Source of the DNA: Kudoa neothunni
Lineage: Eukaryota; Cnidaria
Direction: 5' to 3'
NCBI GenBank assembly: GCA_964304625.1
Contig: OZ199838.1
Coordinates: 8,184,001 to 8,248,000, forward strand
Length of the DNA: 64,000 bases
A model generated the notes under the pieces. That model had not been told where the DNA came from. It saw only the letters and a program-made list of their open reading frames with translations, and made no database searches. Below are positions 45,046 through 58,100 of the stretch, one piece after another. The translations under genes were made by a program, and so were the position numbers. How positions within the stretch are numbered: position 1 is the stretch's first letter; each line of letters starts with the position of its first letter.

Positions 45046-46907
45046 ATGTCACGAACGCTTTCATGCCCCTTCTTAAGAAATGTCACCAAAGATGGTATAT
45101 CAGATCTGGGGAGTGATTTGATGAAGCGTTTGATTCAGTTATGTCCTCACATGAGAAAAATTTCCAATATCAACGGAAGTGGTTTATTTATTTGACATCG
45201 CTGTCGATTGAATCTGTTATATTCTAGATTCACTGATGAACCGGTTACCGAAAATAGCGCAGCCATCTGAAGAAGATAAGATTCCTAAAGAGGAGTCACC
45301 CACGGTTAAAAAAAGTTTTAATTATGAAGCATTTTTCGAAGAGAAAATAACTGAAAAACAAAAAAATCGCAGCTACAGAGTTTTTAAGAGAATTAATAGG
45401 GTTACTGGTTTGTTCCCTATAGCGGACAGTTACGTAACTAGTGTGCCCATTGAGAGAGCTTCATGTTCAACACCCACCAATGTACTGGTTTGGTGTAGTA
45501 ATGACTACCTTGGACTTTCAAGGCATCCTGTCGTGCTAGAAAATGCAAAGTAGAGTTAGTTGATATGTCTGATATTTGATAAAGTGTTTAGAAAAACAAT
45601 TGACCGTTATGGTGTTGGATCTGGTGGAACAAGGAACATTTCAGGAAATCAGCTACTGCACGAAAAATTGGAGGATAAAATCGCCAAATGGTACATGAAG
45701 GAAGCTGGTCTGTTGTTTTCTTCGTGTTACGTTGCTAATACCACCACATTGTATACGTTGGCTAAATTGATGCCTGGTTGTGTGATTCTATCCGACCAAG
45801 GGAACCATGCATCGATGATTGAAGGTAGATAAATTTAGTATGAGGGGTCTAATTTGATCGGTCGTTTAGGCATACGAAATAGTAGAGTACCTAAGCACAT
45901 CTATCGCCACAACGACGTGGAACATTTGGAGTCGTTGTTACGACAACTTGACCCTTCCATACCCAAGATTGTTGCTTTTGAATCGTTGAATTCAATGAAT
46001 GGTTCTATCGCTCCTATTAAGCAATTATGCGACGTTTCTCATAAGTATGGAGCTATAACATTCATTGACGAGGTAATATTGATCCTTTATTGTTCTCCTT
46101 ATACGCTTTAATGTTGGTGGATCGATCAACTTGAATGAATTTTTAGGTTCATGCTGTTGGTTTGTACGGATTTAACGGCAGTGGGCAAGGAGAACATCAG
46201 CGAACTCTCGACCATATGGATATTATCAGTGGTACTATGGGGAAAGCTATTGGATCAATGGGAGGTTTCATTGTTGGAACTAGAAGGTTGATTGATTTCA
46301 TTCGAAGGTATCAACAACCGAAATCTCAGCATTAAGTTAAGTTTAATTTAATTAATTTAGTTATGGTTCTGGTTTTATTTTTACCACCTCATTACCACCT
46401 GTTCTGGCATCCACTGCTTTGACCAGTATCGATATACTTAAAAGTGACGAGGGAAGAAACCTCCGCAAGAAACATCAACAAACTGCTTTTTCGTTGCGGC
46501 GCCAGCTGACCAAGAGTGGATTTCCTATCTTTCACTCTCTGAGTCATATTTTACCTGTTCACGTAGTTTTTTTAAATTGTTTAAATCGCATTAATGTACT
46601 TCGATTAATTTAGGTCGGAAATGCTGAAGTGTGCCGCAATATCTCCGACTATCTATTGACCAATCACAGTATGTATGTCCAGGCAATCAATCACCCCACT
46701 GTCAAGCAGGGAACAGAACGCTTGCGAATCGCCCCAACCCCTCATCACACCGAGAATGATATCGAAAATATGTGCGAATCGTTGAGTGACTCGTGGAAAG
46801 CTTGTGGTCAACCTCTTTTGCACAAAAAATGTTGCAACCAAGCTTGTTCCTGCATTTCTTCGTGTTTGTCACTAAACTCGCACGCCAAACCCATAACATG
46901 TGTTTAA
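45046..46907 (+). CDS. ALAS1: 5-aminolevulinate synthase, mitochondrial
   Basis: Seven exons: 45046-45178, 45228-45549, 45592-45824, 45870-46072, 46147-46307, 46361-46562, 46614-46907; all phases agree, about 515 aa. It condenses glycine and succinyl-CoA to 5-aminolevulinate, the first step of animal haem synthesis in mitochondria, with PLP. The core shows [61 protein letters not shown] with the PLP lysine, and RIAPTPHHT. The N-terminal extension has two Cys-Pro haem-regulatory-type motifs (SCPFL, LCPHM), typical of metazoan ALAS. The C-terminus is cysteine-rich. Introns are 49, 42, 45, 74, 53 and 51 nt. The start at 45046 is chosen over 44986 because it gives a plausible presequence beginning [10 protein letters not shown]. 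Confidence 0.94.
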
Positions 46908-47068
46908 CTTGGGAAAAAACGATTTCATTATTTTTAGCATGCAAGAAATCCATATTTTTTCATTATTATAACAGTGTTTGATTTTATAAAAATTTATCAA
47001 TAATATTCATGTTCACAAAATATTTAACAACCCAGCCTTTGATTGAAGTTATATGTGAACCAAACATT

Positions 47069-47349
47069 TCACCTGTAGTCGGAGGTGTTTGTGTAATCAT
47101 TGTTGTTGGATACATGAGAGCTTTCATCGGAATCTAGATAAATTATTAGTGATATTTAAAACTCGACTAACTACCCCTATAATCAAAGTGATTGGCATTC
47201 TCCAATTTTTTTTGGATGATGCTATTGTAATACGCTGAAAGATGACTTAATTCCACAATATTTATATCCGCAATTCCCAACTCATGCATTTTCTTTTCAG
47301 ATTTCCGTTTTATATCGGTCGAATCGTTGTCTTCTTGCATTGCAAACAC
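47069..47349 (-). CDS. Possible small two-exon gene, unknown
   Basis: The open frame 47349-47167 codes for about 60 residues (MFAMQEDNDSTDIKRK..., acidic then helical, HELGIADINIVELSHLSAYYNSIIQKKL). A GT near 47165 and TTTATCTAG upstream of about 47123 could form a short intron, after which a Ser/Asn-rich tail ends at the TGA at 47069-47071. This would be a protein of roughly 80 residues, convergent with ALAS. No family recognised. It could equally be a chance frame. Confidence 0.28.
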
Positions 47350-47662
47350 TGATAATAATCCTTATTTGCCACGCGCGCGCGATGTAAACTTCCCCTATGA
47401 TGTAATCGAATATAAGTCGCATTATTTTTTAAACAGATTGACTCTAAACCTGGCATGAAACTTATTCATGGAATGGCAATTTAAAAATATTTCTAAGAAA
47501 TAATAATATATGATTATACAGTAAGTAGGTAATGGTAAAGTATGTGACTCCGGGAAAACACCATCTTGCGTCCGGTTTTTATCGTTTTTTCTTTTACGAT
47601 TATCAATAATAAATAAAAAAATAATGATTGCGAACATTGAGCTCAAATAAATTATTTATAAA

Positions 47663-49663
47663 TTTTTGCCTAATTCCTATTCGACTGCAGTCGGACACAC
47701 GTGTAATCTACACCGTTTTGCAATAGGCACCGAAAAATAGTTAATTATTTACTTATTTCGTAAATTATCCCAAATTTCTGTTTTATATTATTCTTACTAA
47801 AAACGATACTAGATTTTTCTGTGTTTATTTATCACGTGAAAATCGCGATAATTGAACTTTTAAGTTTACAGGGCACGATGACCTTTCCTGTTTAATTAAT
47901 GATCATGATAGGTTATTTTCCAAATTAGTAACAAAGGGTTACCTTTAAGCTGCTACGAAAAGATGTTTTAATTGTTGGAATTTTGAAACCTTTACTTTAA
48001 AAAAGAGAAAATTACTTATCTTCTGCGGAATAACGACTTGATGTAGTTAAGATGTCAAACTAGTGTTCCTTTTGAAACCGTACTTTTTTCTCCACTATGG
48101 TTTCCGTTAGTTTAGCAAATAAATTAACGATAATAAAATATATATTCATTTAGAAAATTCTATATTAAAAATTGTAGGAAAATATGAACGAGTAAACCTT
48201 CATAAAACTGGTCATACGTCCAATACATTGCGTAACACTTCAGCTGCGCATTAACGGCATGGTAGTTGTTACAAAAAATGATTTGGGAGTAACATACAGA
48301 TTAAAATTATAAATAATTTCACTTCAAAGTTTAATTATATATTATAACAATAATAAAACATTATTTTATGATAACAACTAGCGCAAAAGCCCCTGTAGTG
48401 AATTAATTACTATTAATCCACGCAAGCGGATAAGGTTTAAAAAACTGCTGAACCGTGTTTCTTTTGCGCAAATAAAAAAAACATAAATACGAAATTTTTT
48501 ATCGACAGCCCCGCTTCGCTTAGGCTTCCTTGCCCAGCCAAGGTCATATGAAGTTCAAAGTAAATTAAGAGTATTTAAATAAATAGTACAAAGATTACCC
48601 AATTAACGGATGATTTATTTAATATTTTTAAAACCGAATAAACATTACTGAGCGTTTAAAATTTCCTATTTAGAGCACTTAAAAATAGATTTTCTCCCTG
48701 TTGTTTGCAGTAGTCTCGATATCATACCATATGAATAGGTCTAATCTTATTAAACATCAACAAACGAAATTCATATTAATGCTTGACTACATAACCTACT
48801 ATTACCTTCCTTATTTGAACTAATTCAATTACTAAATTACTTTTTAATAATTTAAAATAAACACTATGGTGCGTTTAAGATTAACGTTTAAATCTTTAAT
48901 GAAATGATCTATACCTTTGCATAAATCTTCAAATCAAACCAATCATACCACGTGAAAATGTTTTTAGTCATTTTGCAGGATGCAAACCTTTTATAATTTA
49001 TTACGTATTTTTCTGTGTTTAAATAAAATTTTATCTTTCCAAAAATGTGCTCAAATAGAGCGATATGTCTCTCTATAAAGAATGAAAAATGCGTACACAC
49101 TGACACACACACGGATTACCGGTTGGCTTTATATAGTAGAATTATTGTTTCCCCAATAAATAGATATATATATACAATTTATTATTTGTAAAAGTTCTCC
49201 TATTTAGTCTCTCCAGATAAATAAAACACGTATTAAAGTATTTTAAATTAATGCTTTTCTTCTATTTTATAACCAACAATATAAATGTACGATTAATATA
49301 ATTATCGTTAGTTTCAATTTCGCAAATAATTGGTGTATAAAAATTAGTTAACTATTTATAATGTACTAATAAAAATTAATAAACTAAAATAAACAATTAT
49401 AGATGTTTTAAAGTGGTTTCAAAGTTAATTTGATATTTAGAAATAAAGATAGATAACATATTACTTCTTAATATTAGATAAGCTTATTTAGAAGGTTTAC
49501 TACGCTATATTTGGTGTGGAAATATTAATAAAATTTAAATAATGGTTATAATATACTAGTTAGGATAAAATAAGAAAATAATCAGCTATTTTTCTGTGTT
49601 TATTGCAAAATGACGTGGATTACATGTGTATCCGACTGTTGTCGAATAGGAATTAGGCAAAAA
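47663..49663. mobile_element. 2-kb DNA element with ~80-bp terminal inverted repeats
   Basis: Both ends read TTTTTGCCTAATTCCTATTCGAC inward (left 47663 onward; right, on the minus strand, from 49663), with similarity for about 80 bp to GCAATAGGCACCGAAAAATAG / GCAATAAACACAGAAAAATAG. The flanks TTTATAAA (47655-47662) and TTTAGAAA (49664-49671) look like an 8-bp target duplication with one change. The interior is AT-rich with no transposase, so it is non-autonomous. Confidence 0.78.
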
Positions 49664-50929
49664 TTTAGAAATACAGTCAGTGACCAGTTTTACGTACTTT
49701 TAAATATCGCATTTATTTTTCAAAATATACCATAAACAAATAAATAATATATTTACTAATACATTTATTTATAAATTTCAATGAAAAAACTTTATATGCA
49801 CCTAAATTTTGCAATCAAAATATCACGTGATTTACCAATTTTACGCACCTTTTCTGACCAAATTGGTTTATCCTTTATATAGATAAAAGAGGACTGTCGG
49901 CATGTTTGTTTGTGTGTGTATGCCCCTAATTACGCATGTGCGGATAATTTTTTCCTTATAGAGAGTCATATGAAATTTTTTAAAAATCGCAATGTTTCAA
50001 AAAATCGTTAAATCGTTTTCACATTATCAAATGTTCATGAACTGCTGATATCTATCTTTATGTATAAGATTGGCGTTTCTATTTGGGTGTCTGTTTAAAC
50101 ACATTCCTTATTTGTGGAGTTTTAACGTATATGACTCGATAAGTATATTTTATAAGTTCTATTAATGGTTTTCAATGTGATAAAAAATTTATATATGTTT
50201 CATAAATAACGAATTCGTGGAGAATGTTGAAGTTACATTGATTGAAGCATTATAATGGAAATACTGCATTCATAGGTTTCATTAAATCGTCCGCTAAGCT
50301 TTACGTGGTTAAATTCAATGCGGATGGTTGTACTTTTATTTCACCAAATTATTTAAACTGTTTATGATAAAAGCGCATGTATGTTTATGCCGAGCTAAAC
50401 GATGCTAATTTTAGCAATATCGATTAATTGTCATAAGTTTTCTTCCATCTCTTATTTTTTCTATTTTTTTATCTCTTAAAAAGTTAGTGGTGCACCCAGT
50501 TACCGAGCCAGGCCAGAATTCGACTTTAAAAAATCCTCCGGGTCAAAAAATAACGTTTTAGATAACACTTTAACGGGATTTAAATAATTCGGAATGAAAA
50601 AAATACAACGTTGACCTTAACTTGTTTAGCGATGATGCCGAGCTACGAAATTTTTAAATGGACGCAGGGATTGATACTTTCCTTCACAGAAATTATCATA
50701 ATTTAAATTGCATAATCCAAATCGTTATATTAAGTTGCTTAAAATTTTTTAGTTATTTTGTTTCTATTGGTTAATTCGAGATTTCAATATTTTTTTTTGA
50801 ATGCTATTACAAAATGCCTCTAGGCGAAATCTTCCCCAAGCAACGCTGGGCAGTTCGCGTTAGTTAGTATTAAAAGGCGTTGGTGTCATATCACTTTGCT
50901 CTCGACCACGCATATGATTGGTGGATTAC
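49664..50929. other. Intergenic repeats, no gene
   Basis: Near 49880-49960 lies AGGACTGTCGGCATGTTTG followed by GT-rich sequence, and near 50833-50870 CCCCAAGCAACGCTGGGCAG. Both match the scrap at 31183-31260. These look like ends of one dispersed element; a Helitron-type element is one candidate, not proven. Confidence 0.5.
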
Positions 50930-51150
50930 AACCTTTATAATCCACATGTTAAATAGGATAAGTATTTTTTGGTCGGCATACAATAGATTATAAGGGGTTT
51001 TCTTTTGACGATGTTCGCACAATTTGATTGAGCGAATCTCCTTCTAGAATATCTTTTCCTCTCTGTTTTTGCTCCAATTGAATTTATTCTGAATACCCTT
51101 TCTAAGTGTTTCTGACTCAAAATTTTTGGTCGAACTCCGAGGTTGCACTG
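50930..51150 (-). repeat. pogo-like repeat, uninterrupted copy
   Basis: The reverse complement starts CAGTGCAACCTCGG at 51150 (TA at 51151-51152) and matches 9197-9258 joined to 10143-10320, without the MITE. Confidence 0.72.
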
Positions 51151-51733
51151 TATCTAGATTTTGCGTTTACCATAACAAGACTCTTCAAGTTTTTATTTCA
51201 GAGTAAAAACTAAGTCCAATTCTGCAAATGATTATGCATAATCTTGGTTTTTTAACATTTTTCATTTATTGCATTATAACTTAAAAGAAATAAATTGTTT
51301 GAATCTTATCAAAGAGTTGTAATGACTGAAGCCATTACAACAATCGTTTAAAATAAAGTACTAAATACTAATAATCATTCGATTGTTGCATTTATTTATG
51401 GCACTGGCTATTGACACGGAAATTTTTAATCCAAAATGACAAGTACGCACGCGCAACGATCAATTTTAATCCCGGTAGCTCCTATTTATAGTTGAACTAT
51501 AAAGTTTATTTCTCAGTATCTGCTGTGTTTAATTATTTTTTACCTTTCCCTACCGCTTCTAGGAGCCAAAAATAATTAAATGCAGTCAAAACTATACCTA
51601 CCTGGATATTATGATCCGTGTCAATAGCCACTTCCTTTATATTATATTTTATTTATCTTGAATTAGCGAAGGAAAATCAATATATTTTTATAGGGAAACA
51701 TTGTATTAAAAAATTGAAACATAAATGAAAAAT
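51151..51733. other. Intergenic region downstream of SLC35B2
   Basis: AT-rich; nothing recognised. Confidence 0.4.
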
Positions 51734-53108
51734 TTAACGTTCTTTTAAACTATACAGTCTATCACAAATAAGTGTTATGAATATGATCCCAATTCCAAGA
51801 CAAGATAAAAAGGTTAGGTGATGGTGATAGATGAAACTCGACAAGATAACACTTATTATCTGTCTTGTAATCATTATGAGTGTAAAAATTATAGGGCCAA
51901 GTACAGCTATAGTGCGGTATACCATTAGCTGCCCTATAACAGATGCTACACCACTTCCTAGGATATGATAGCGGAATTCAGCGCTATTCCTCAATAGAAG
52001 GAATACTCTTGAGAGTTGTTTATTGGCCAGGATGGAGGTGAAGCTGAATATACTGCTTATGATACAGCTGTAGGTCATTGCAAGTACACTGTCAGTGCCA
52101 TCATACTCCTTGAAAATTTTCGACTAAACAAAACCACAAGTGAACGTTTTTGAATTCATCCAGGTTCAAGCAAGGTACCTGCCATGTAGCAGTGAAGCTA
52201 TCGAAAAGCAAGTAACCGACCGGAAGCAAAACAGCCCATACATTAAAATTTGGATTTACCATCACAAGTGACAAACGTGTTTTATGTTTATTAATTGTGT
52301 TTCCATATAGAAACAAGCCAAGTCCAAAACATAGGATTAGCGCCAAAAAATATTGTCGCCTCGAATAACTTTGTTTAGAAATTATAGTATTCATCACCAT
52401 AACTGGAATTAATTTACACGCTTTAACTACAACCTATCGGTATATAACTTATTCCTATCAACATAATTTTCTACCTGAGTTGGAAATGATACATATTTTA
52501 GTGATTCATATTGGCAGAAACTGCTTATCAGATTGGATAAAGATGAAAATCCGAATATATAGAATGGAGGCTTGGCTTTCTGGTTGTTATCATAGGATAG
52601 TTGGTTTTGCATCTGATATTTTCTTATTTGTAAGATAACAATACCAATAGTGAATGAGAAAACTCGATTCACAAAAATAACAAAATCACTATCTCGAAAC
52701 TGGATAATAGTTGTAACATTCCCGTCGAGTAGAGTGTAAGTTTTTGTCATGAGTCGTTCCTGTAGTAGACCCCATATTGAATAGCTTACACACAAACCAA
52801 TCCAGCAGATAAATATCTGGAAGTATTTTCCTTTGAAAATGGATTTATGTTGTTTTAATTCGAGGTCTTTATCTTCCTTCTCTATCATATATTCTGGAAT
52901 TAACTTTTCGCCAATAGAGTACCATGTAGCTAATCTTTTGAGAAAATCTACACAGTTAATTACACTCAATTTTACGACTCAATAATGTACAGTTTTTAGT
53001 TGTCGAATCGTAACTTATTTTCAAAGCTAGCCTATAGAAAATATAGCCCACTAATAGAATCGATCCATATGTAGCAGCTCTCACTAAAAGTTCGATTTCT
53101 ATACTCAT
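51734..53108 (-). CDS. SLC35B2: Golgi PAPS transporter, SLC35B2-like
   Basis: Four exons on the minus strand: 53108-52979, 52947-52475, 52433-52146, 52108-51734; phases agree, about 421 aa (human SLC35B2 432). It carries 3'-phosphoadenosine 5'-phosphosulfate into the Golgi for sulfation of glycans and proteins. Diagnostic blocks: SYSIWGLLQERLMTKTY, FRDSDFVIFVNRVFSF, SSLSNLISSFCQYESLKYVSFPTQV, ACKLIPVMVMNTIIS, LLFDSFTATWQ, and the C-terminal helices (VIGQLMVYRTIAVLGPIIFTLIMITRQIISVILS). Multiple hydrophobic segments fit the usual 10-TM nucleotide-sugar transporter fold. Introns are 31, 41 and 37 nt. The 31-nt first intron is supported by phase and by a hydrophobic first exon; if wrong, the protein would start at the Met at 52969. 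Confidence 0.92.
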
Positions 53109-55192
53109 AATAGAAATGTTATTGACGAAAATTAATCGAGTATACGTATTTGTCGGTATTGCTTAGGGATTTGATGTGACACCACAATTAAATTGAGATT
53201 TGTAAACGATTTTTTTCTATGGGTACCATTTTTGTTCCGACAGTAAAAGCTATAATTTCCCGCTGAATGATTCGTACATTTTTCATTGTACAACATTACG
53301 TACATAATTGGATAATGCAGAAACAATAATCGAAATCTATTATTATGAAAAATTTAAATATATTCGGGAATTCACTATTTGATATCAGCATGGGAATGTT
53401 TATACTAGTTATAAATTAAAATTGCTTATTTATTAACATATAGATCGCGCATAGACTATATTCATCCCAAACTTATTAATTGGAAGTAATACAATTTTTT
53501 AACAATATATAAAAATTTAGAGTCCGTTTAAGTTTTTAGTACATATGAATCTTTTGTTTCCTAGACAAAATATTCCTTTAACTTCAAGACAACACAAAGC
53601 ATAGCTATGAATCTTGCTGCAAATGATTTTGATCCCTTTTATTTTTGGAAAGGTCAAATCATTATAAATTCTCAATATAACCTATAAAATCACATTTTTT
53701 TGTTATGAATTACTGAAAATTAATTATATTAATTGTGGAGCTGCCATATGAAAATATAGAAGCCATTTTTAATTGAAAAGTATTACGAATTGCGCCCATA
53801 TATATTCTTAATGATATCAAAAAAGATAAATACAATATTTTAAAGTATACTACATTGTAAATTCATATAAATAAACAGGCTGGTATGGATAAAAAAATAC
53901 TTATCATTCGACAATATCTAATCATTAATTTCCTTGGATGCTTTTGTATTAAAAAATAGTTTTATAAATAATTTAAATTATAATGAGTAAATATGATCAT
54001 AATCCATTCTATAACTATCTTTAAAGGATAATATTGTTTTTTCAGAGTTCCTTCATACCGGCAACTTTAAAGATTTATATTAATCACAGATAAAATATAT
54101 ACAATAAAGGTTTTTAATCGAAAATTAGCAACAACTAATATAATAATCTCACATTAAATTCAATCAGATAATAAGATGGAAGTGATATTTGACACATTAA
54201 TGTTACCTATAAATCTATAGATTTCTGCAATAATTCACCGAAAAAACTAAATTCTAAAATTGCTTTCTTATTATTTGGCTTGGAACTGATCTAATATTTC
54301 CGGTTTCATCCTCAGCATTATTATAATAACATTTGATTTAAGTTAATTATTTCAACAATTGACATTCAACTGGATTCTAAGTATTGTAACAATTTGACAT
54401 CAAAAATAAATACTATATTTGTGTTTCAAAAAGTGACCGCTAAATCATATTGATGAGACCTGAGAAAATTTTGGTAGGTCTCGAAATTCCTCTTAATTAA
54501 TAGATAATATTGGGTGGCTGTGAGTCACGATTAGGCAGGCATAGCAGAACAGTGTGGGACAGGTGTAATTCTTTGTATTCTAAATTTTTGACCTTTTCTG
54601 TATTTATGTAACTATTAAAATAACATTAGTTTATTGTTTATTTGAACAATTTGGATCTTTTGAATTGTTTTGGCGGATTTTTATTATTTCAAAGATGAAA
54701 TCCATCGTAAGGTGTGTAGAAAAAAGTGCGCGTGGATTTCCTTTCATGATTAAACATTGTATACAATTTATGAATTTCTTTCAATCTAGAATTATAGCCA
54801 GCTCATTGGTTTAATCGAAATCTAAGTAATTTTTTCTTGATCCTAAAAATCTTTAATTTCAAAATTTAATCTAAAGGATATGACCAATCACATCACGCAT
54901 AATAGTATATTTACTATTAGCGCGAAACCCCGGCTTCGCCACATAATGGGATTATTTATTTACAAAAATACAAATAATCTTTATCTTTTAACTGGTCCGT
55001 CGATTAAAGTATTCAACGCATATTTTAATCTTAATATCGTTCTTTTGACGACGGTGTTATTTGACATACAATAGGTAACCGATTTTTCGTACTTTTTATG
55101 CGCGCGCCACGGGGAAATTTAATTTGGCACTACAAATTTACACAACCATATTATTCTAACCCCATCTTATTTAAATTATATTATTAAATAAA
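53109..55192. other. Intergenic AT-rich region upstream of SLC35B2
   Basis: No gene recognised. Near 54905 is a GCGCGAAACCCCGGCTTCGCC-type dispersed motif, and near 55069 an end-like word TAGGTAACCGATTTTTCG related to 55193. Confidence 0.4.
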
Positions 55193-58100
55193 TACAGTAG
55201 GTAACCGATTTTCGGTAACTTCAGACTTTCTTCCCTTAACCCTCTAACTATCCAAAAAACATATACCTCTAACACTTTTGGGGTGTAAAACACCCCACTT
55301 TTTTATTGCATAATAATACTTAGATAAATCGAATGATCATAATTTTAAGATAATGCCGAAATTGCCGGTAGCGAACAGGAAAATACGCCTTAGCTTCAAG
55401 CATTCAATCTCTTCGTAACAAATCGTTTGATATTACGAGTCAAGTTAATGTTTATAAATAGGTTTTTTGCCCAAAATAATTAACTAGAAACACGTATTAA
55501 TGAGAATACAACCAAAAAAGAAAAAAATATTTTACCAATTGCACTTAAAACAAATGTTTGAGGAGTGATCTAAACAATAATATTTGTAGCATCTCTGGCA
55601 CCATTTATTTGTTTTTTATCTTTACTTCGTTCACAGTACTCACAACTAGATTATTTGGAGCTCATAGGAGGATTCTTTTTCGGACGAATTTCTTGCCAAT
55701 AAGGGATTGTAAAGTTCTTCGGACATCTGTTTCAAAAAATTACGCCTAGTTGTGGTACTATCATTAAAAACATCCTTAAATATTGCAAATGCATTAATTA
55801 GAGATAAATCCACCATGTTAAAAAACATTAGAGACCAGCTTCTTGTGAATCTGGGTACAGAAACCGACGCTAGCATCCTATCGAAGTTATCGACATCCCC
55901 TTTTGTTTCGTTATAGTTTAGAATCACTTGGGGCTTACACTTAGTTGACTCGTCGCTAACAGAATCATCAGTAGTACCGCTCATCAACAGAATTACTGCT
56001 TTCGACTTATTACAAACATAGGAAGTCAGCATGAATTTTTCGTAATACACAAAAGTACTACTGTAGAGGGTTCTTTTTTTGAGGGAAGAAAACAAGGAGG
56101 TATCTCTTTTTTGTTTTTCCGAACTGTTCCCAGGAAGTTAAGCTTTTTCTGCAATAAATTTTTCGCAAGGGAGAGTGATGAAAAAAAATTGTCCGCTACA
56201 ACACTCCTACCTGAATGGAAAAGTGGCGTAGACAGTGAGAGAACAACACTTTCACCCAATCCGAATTGTCGAATGGTTTCATAGTTATTTTCCACTGGAT
56301 CAACTAAGAGAAAAAACTTTAGGCCATATTTTGCCGGCTTCATCGGCATGTATTGTCGGAATGGGCACCTTCCCTTGAACGAAACAAGTTGCTCGTCTAC
56401 GGTTACTTCTTGATTTGGTGGAAAACATCAGGGTAATAAATCAACCCATTGATTCCATACATCACGGACTGGGCAAATTTTTTTTTTCGTTCCAATCGTG
56501 TATTAAAATCATCGAAATGGAGTGCTCGAGTGATTTGAGTGAATCGAAGGAGTGAAAAAAGCTTTCTGTATATTTCCTTACCTTATTTTACACCGAAGAG
56601 CTCGCATAAAGGCTCTTGTCGGTCTTTATGAGTAGTCATTAATACGAGAAGACCAAGGTAACCTTTAAATTCCACAAGGTCTAATTCAATCCAATCTTCT
56701 TTAGAATGGTGCATTCCAAACACGTTGGTAAATGAAATAATCTGATGGCATATATCATTGTTGAAAAACAGAAGGAAGCAATCTAGTAAGCATGGTATCT
56801 TTGACGTCGCATAAGCTGTAACTCCAGGTAAGGAATTTATAATGTTTTCTTGGCATGTTTTAGTTGTAGGTGGCTTGGACAAGCCCTACGTAATTCCGCA
56901 TTTGCTTGTTAACATGTTGCTATGTTCTTCCGGAATTTCAGCTTCATCATCAGTAATTTCATCCTCTTCTATAATTTGATCCTCTAATTCGCTTCCAGAT
57001 GAACATAGATCGTCACCATACTCAATAAGACCGCTCATTTCCACACTGTCAAATATACAAGGCGTGCGCATTTATTATATCGGATAACGATTGCGCAGGC
57101 GAACTCATGTAACTGCCTTACGAATCTCATGATTTTGGAATAACTATGGATTTCATGCCATTAATATTACGTATCCGTAACAAATATATTTATTCCTATT
57201 ATTTAAGCAAAAAAATCTGGGGTGTTTTTCACCCCAAAAGTGTTAGAGGGTTAAAATATTATTTTATTTTGTTCGTCGGTTGTAATAATAGTTTACATCA
57301 TTTTAAATATTGAAAATTAGAAAGTGGGGGTTTCCTATTATTAGCGCTTAACCGATTTTCCGTAACTTTTCAGTTATAGGCGGATTTAGTGGTGTGCCTT
57401 TTTTTACATTTATAATATCTGGAAAGTTTAAAAATGGGGAAATAATAAAACTAAAATATAAATTTATTTATTTTTTTAGTACATTAAACAGGAGTGCAAA
57501 AATACTACTTTTCGTAAATTTAAACTCTCTTCTATTTCTACTCTAGATATCATCTAGAGTAGGAAGGAAGATATAGTTTTATCTTATAAACTGGCTTGGC
57601 TTCTTCAGACAGAAAAAAATTTAAACAGTGTTCAAATCACGACATCGATATTTTAGTACATGATTGGGTGAATTATTCGAGACAAAAAAATTGAACTATC
57701 TGCTCATGATATCATACATGAAAGAGACCAATTGTCAAAAGAATTGAACCTAAGCGTAGTAATGACCCTTGATTGATTTCTTGGTCTTAAATCCCGATGG
57801 AATTTAAAAATATTACTGCCCATGGTGATGCTGCTTATGTTTACTACAGTTTTGTAGAAAATTGGTAATCTGAATTGAATGACTAAGTCAAAAGTAACAA
57901 CGATGACTGTATCTATAACCTTGACGAAACCGCACTATTTCACTAACAACATGGTGTCCATTATTTTTAAAGCTATATTTTGTCGAGAGAAAAAAATCTA
58001 CAAAATAGTTACTGTTTTGCGGCATGCATCTGTGCCTGGAGGTTGCATTGAATCTCTTGCGATTGAAAATCACAAAAATCGGGTTGTCTTAAAATGCTAA

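Noticed and set aside
45236-45553. Met at 45236 as the ALAS start
   Set aside because: The upstream frame 45046-45178 joins in phase through a 49-nt intron and carries Cys-Pro motifs expected of metazoan ALAS, so 45236 is internal.
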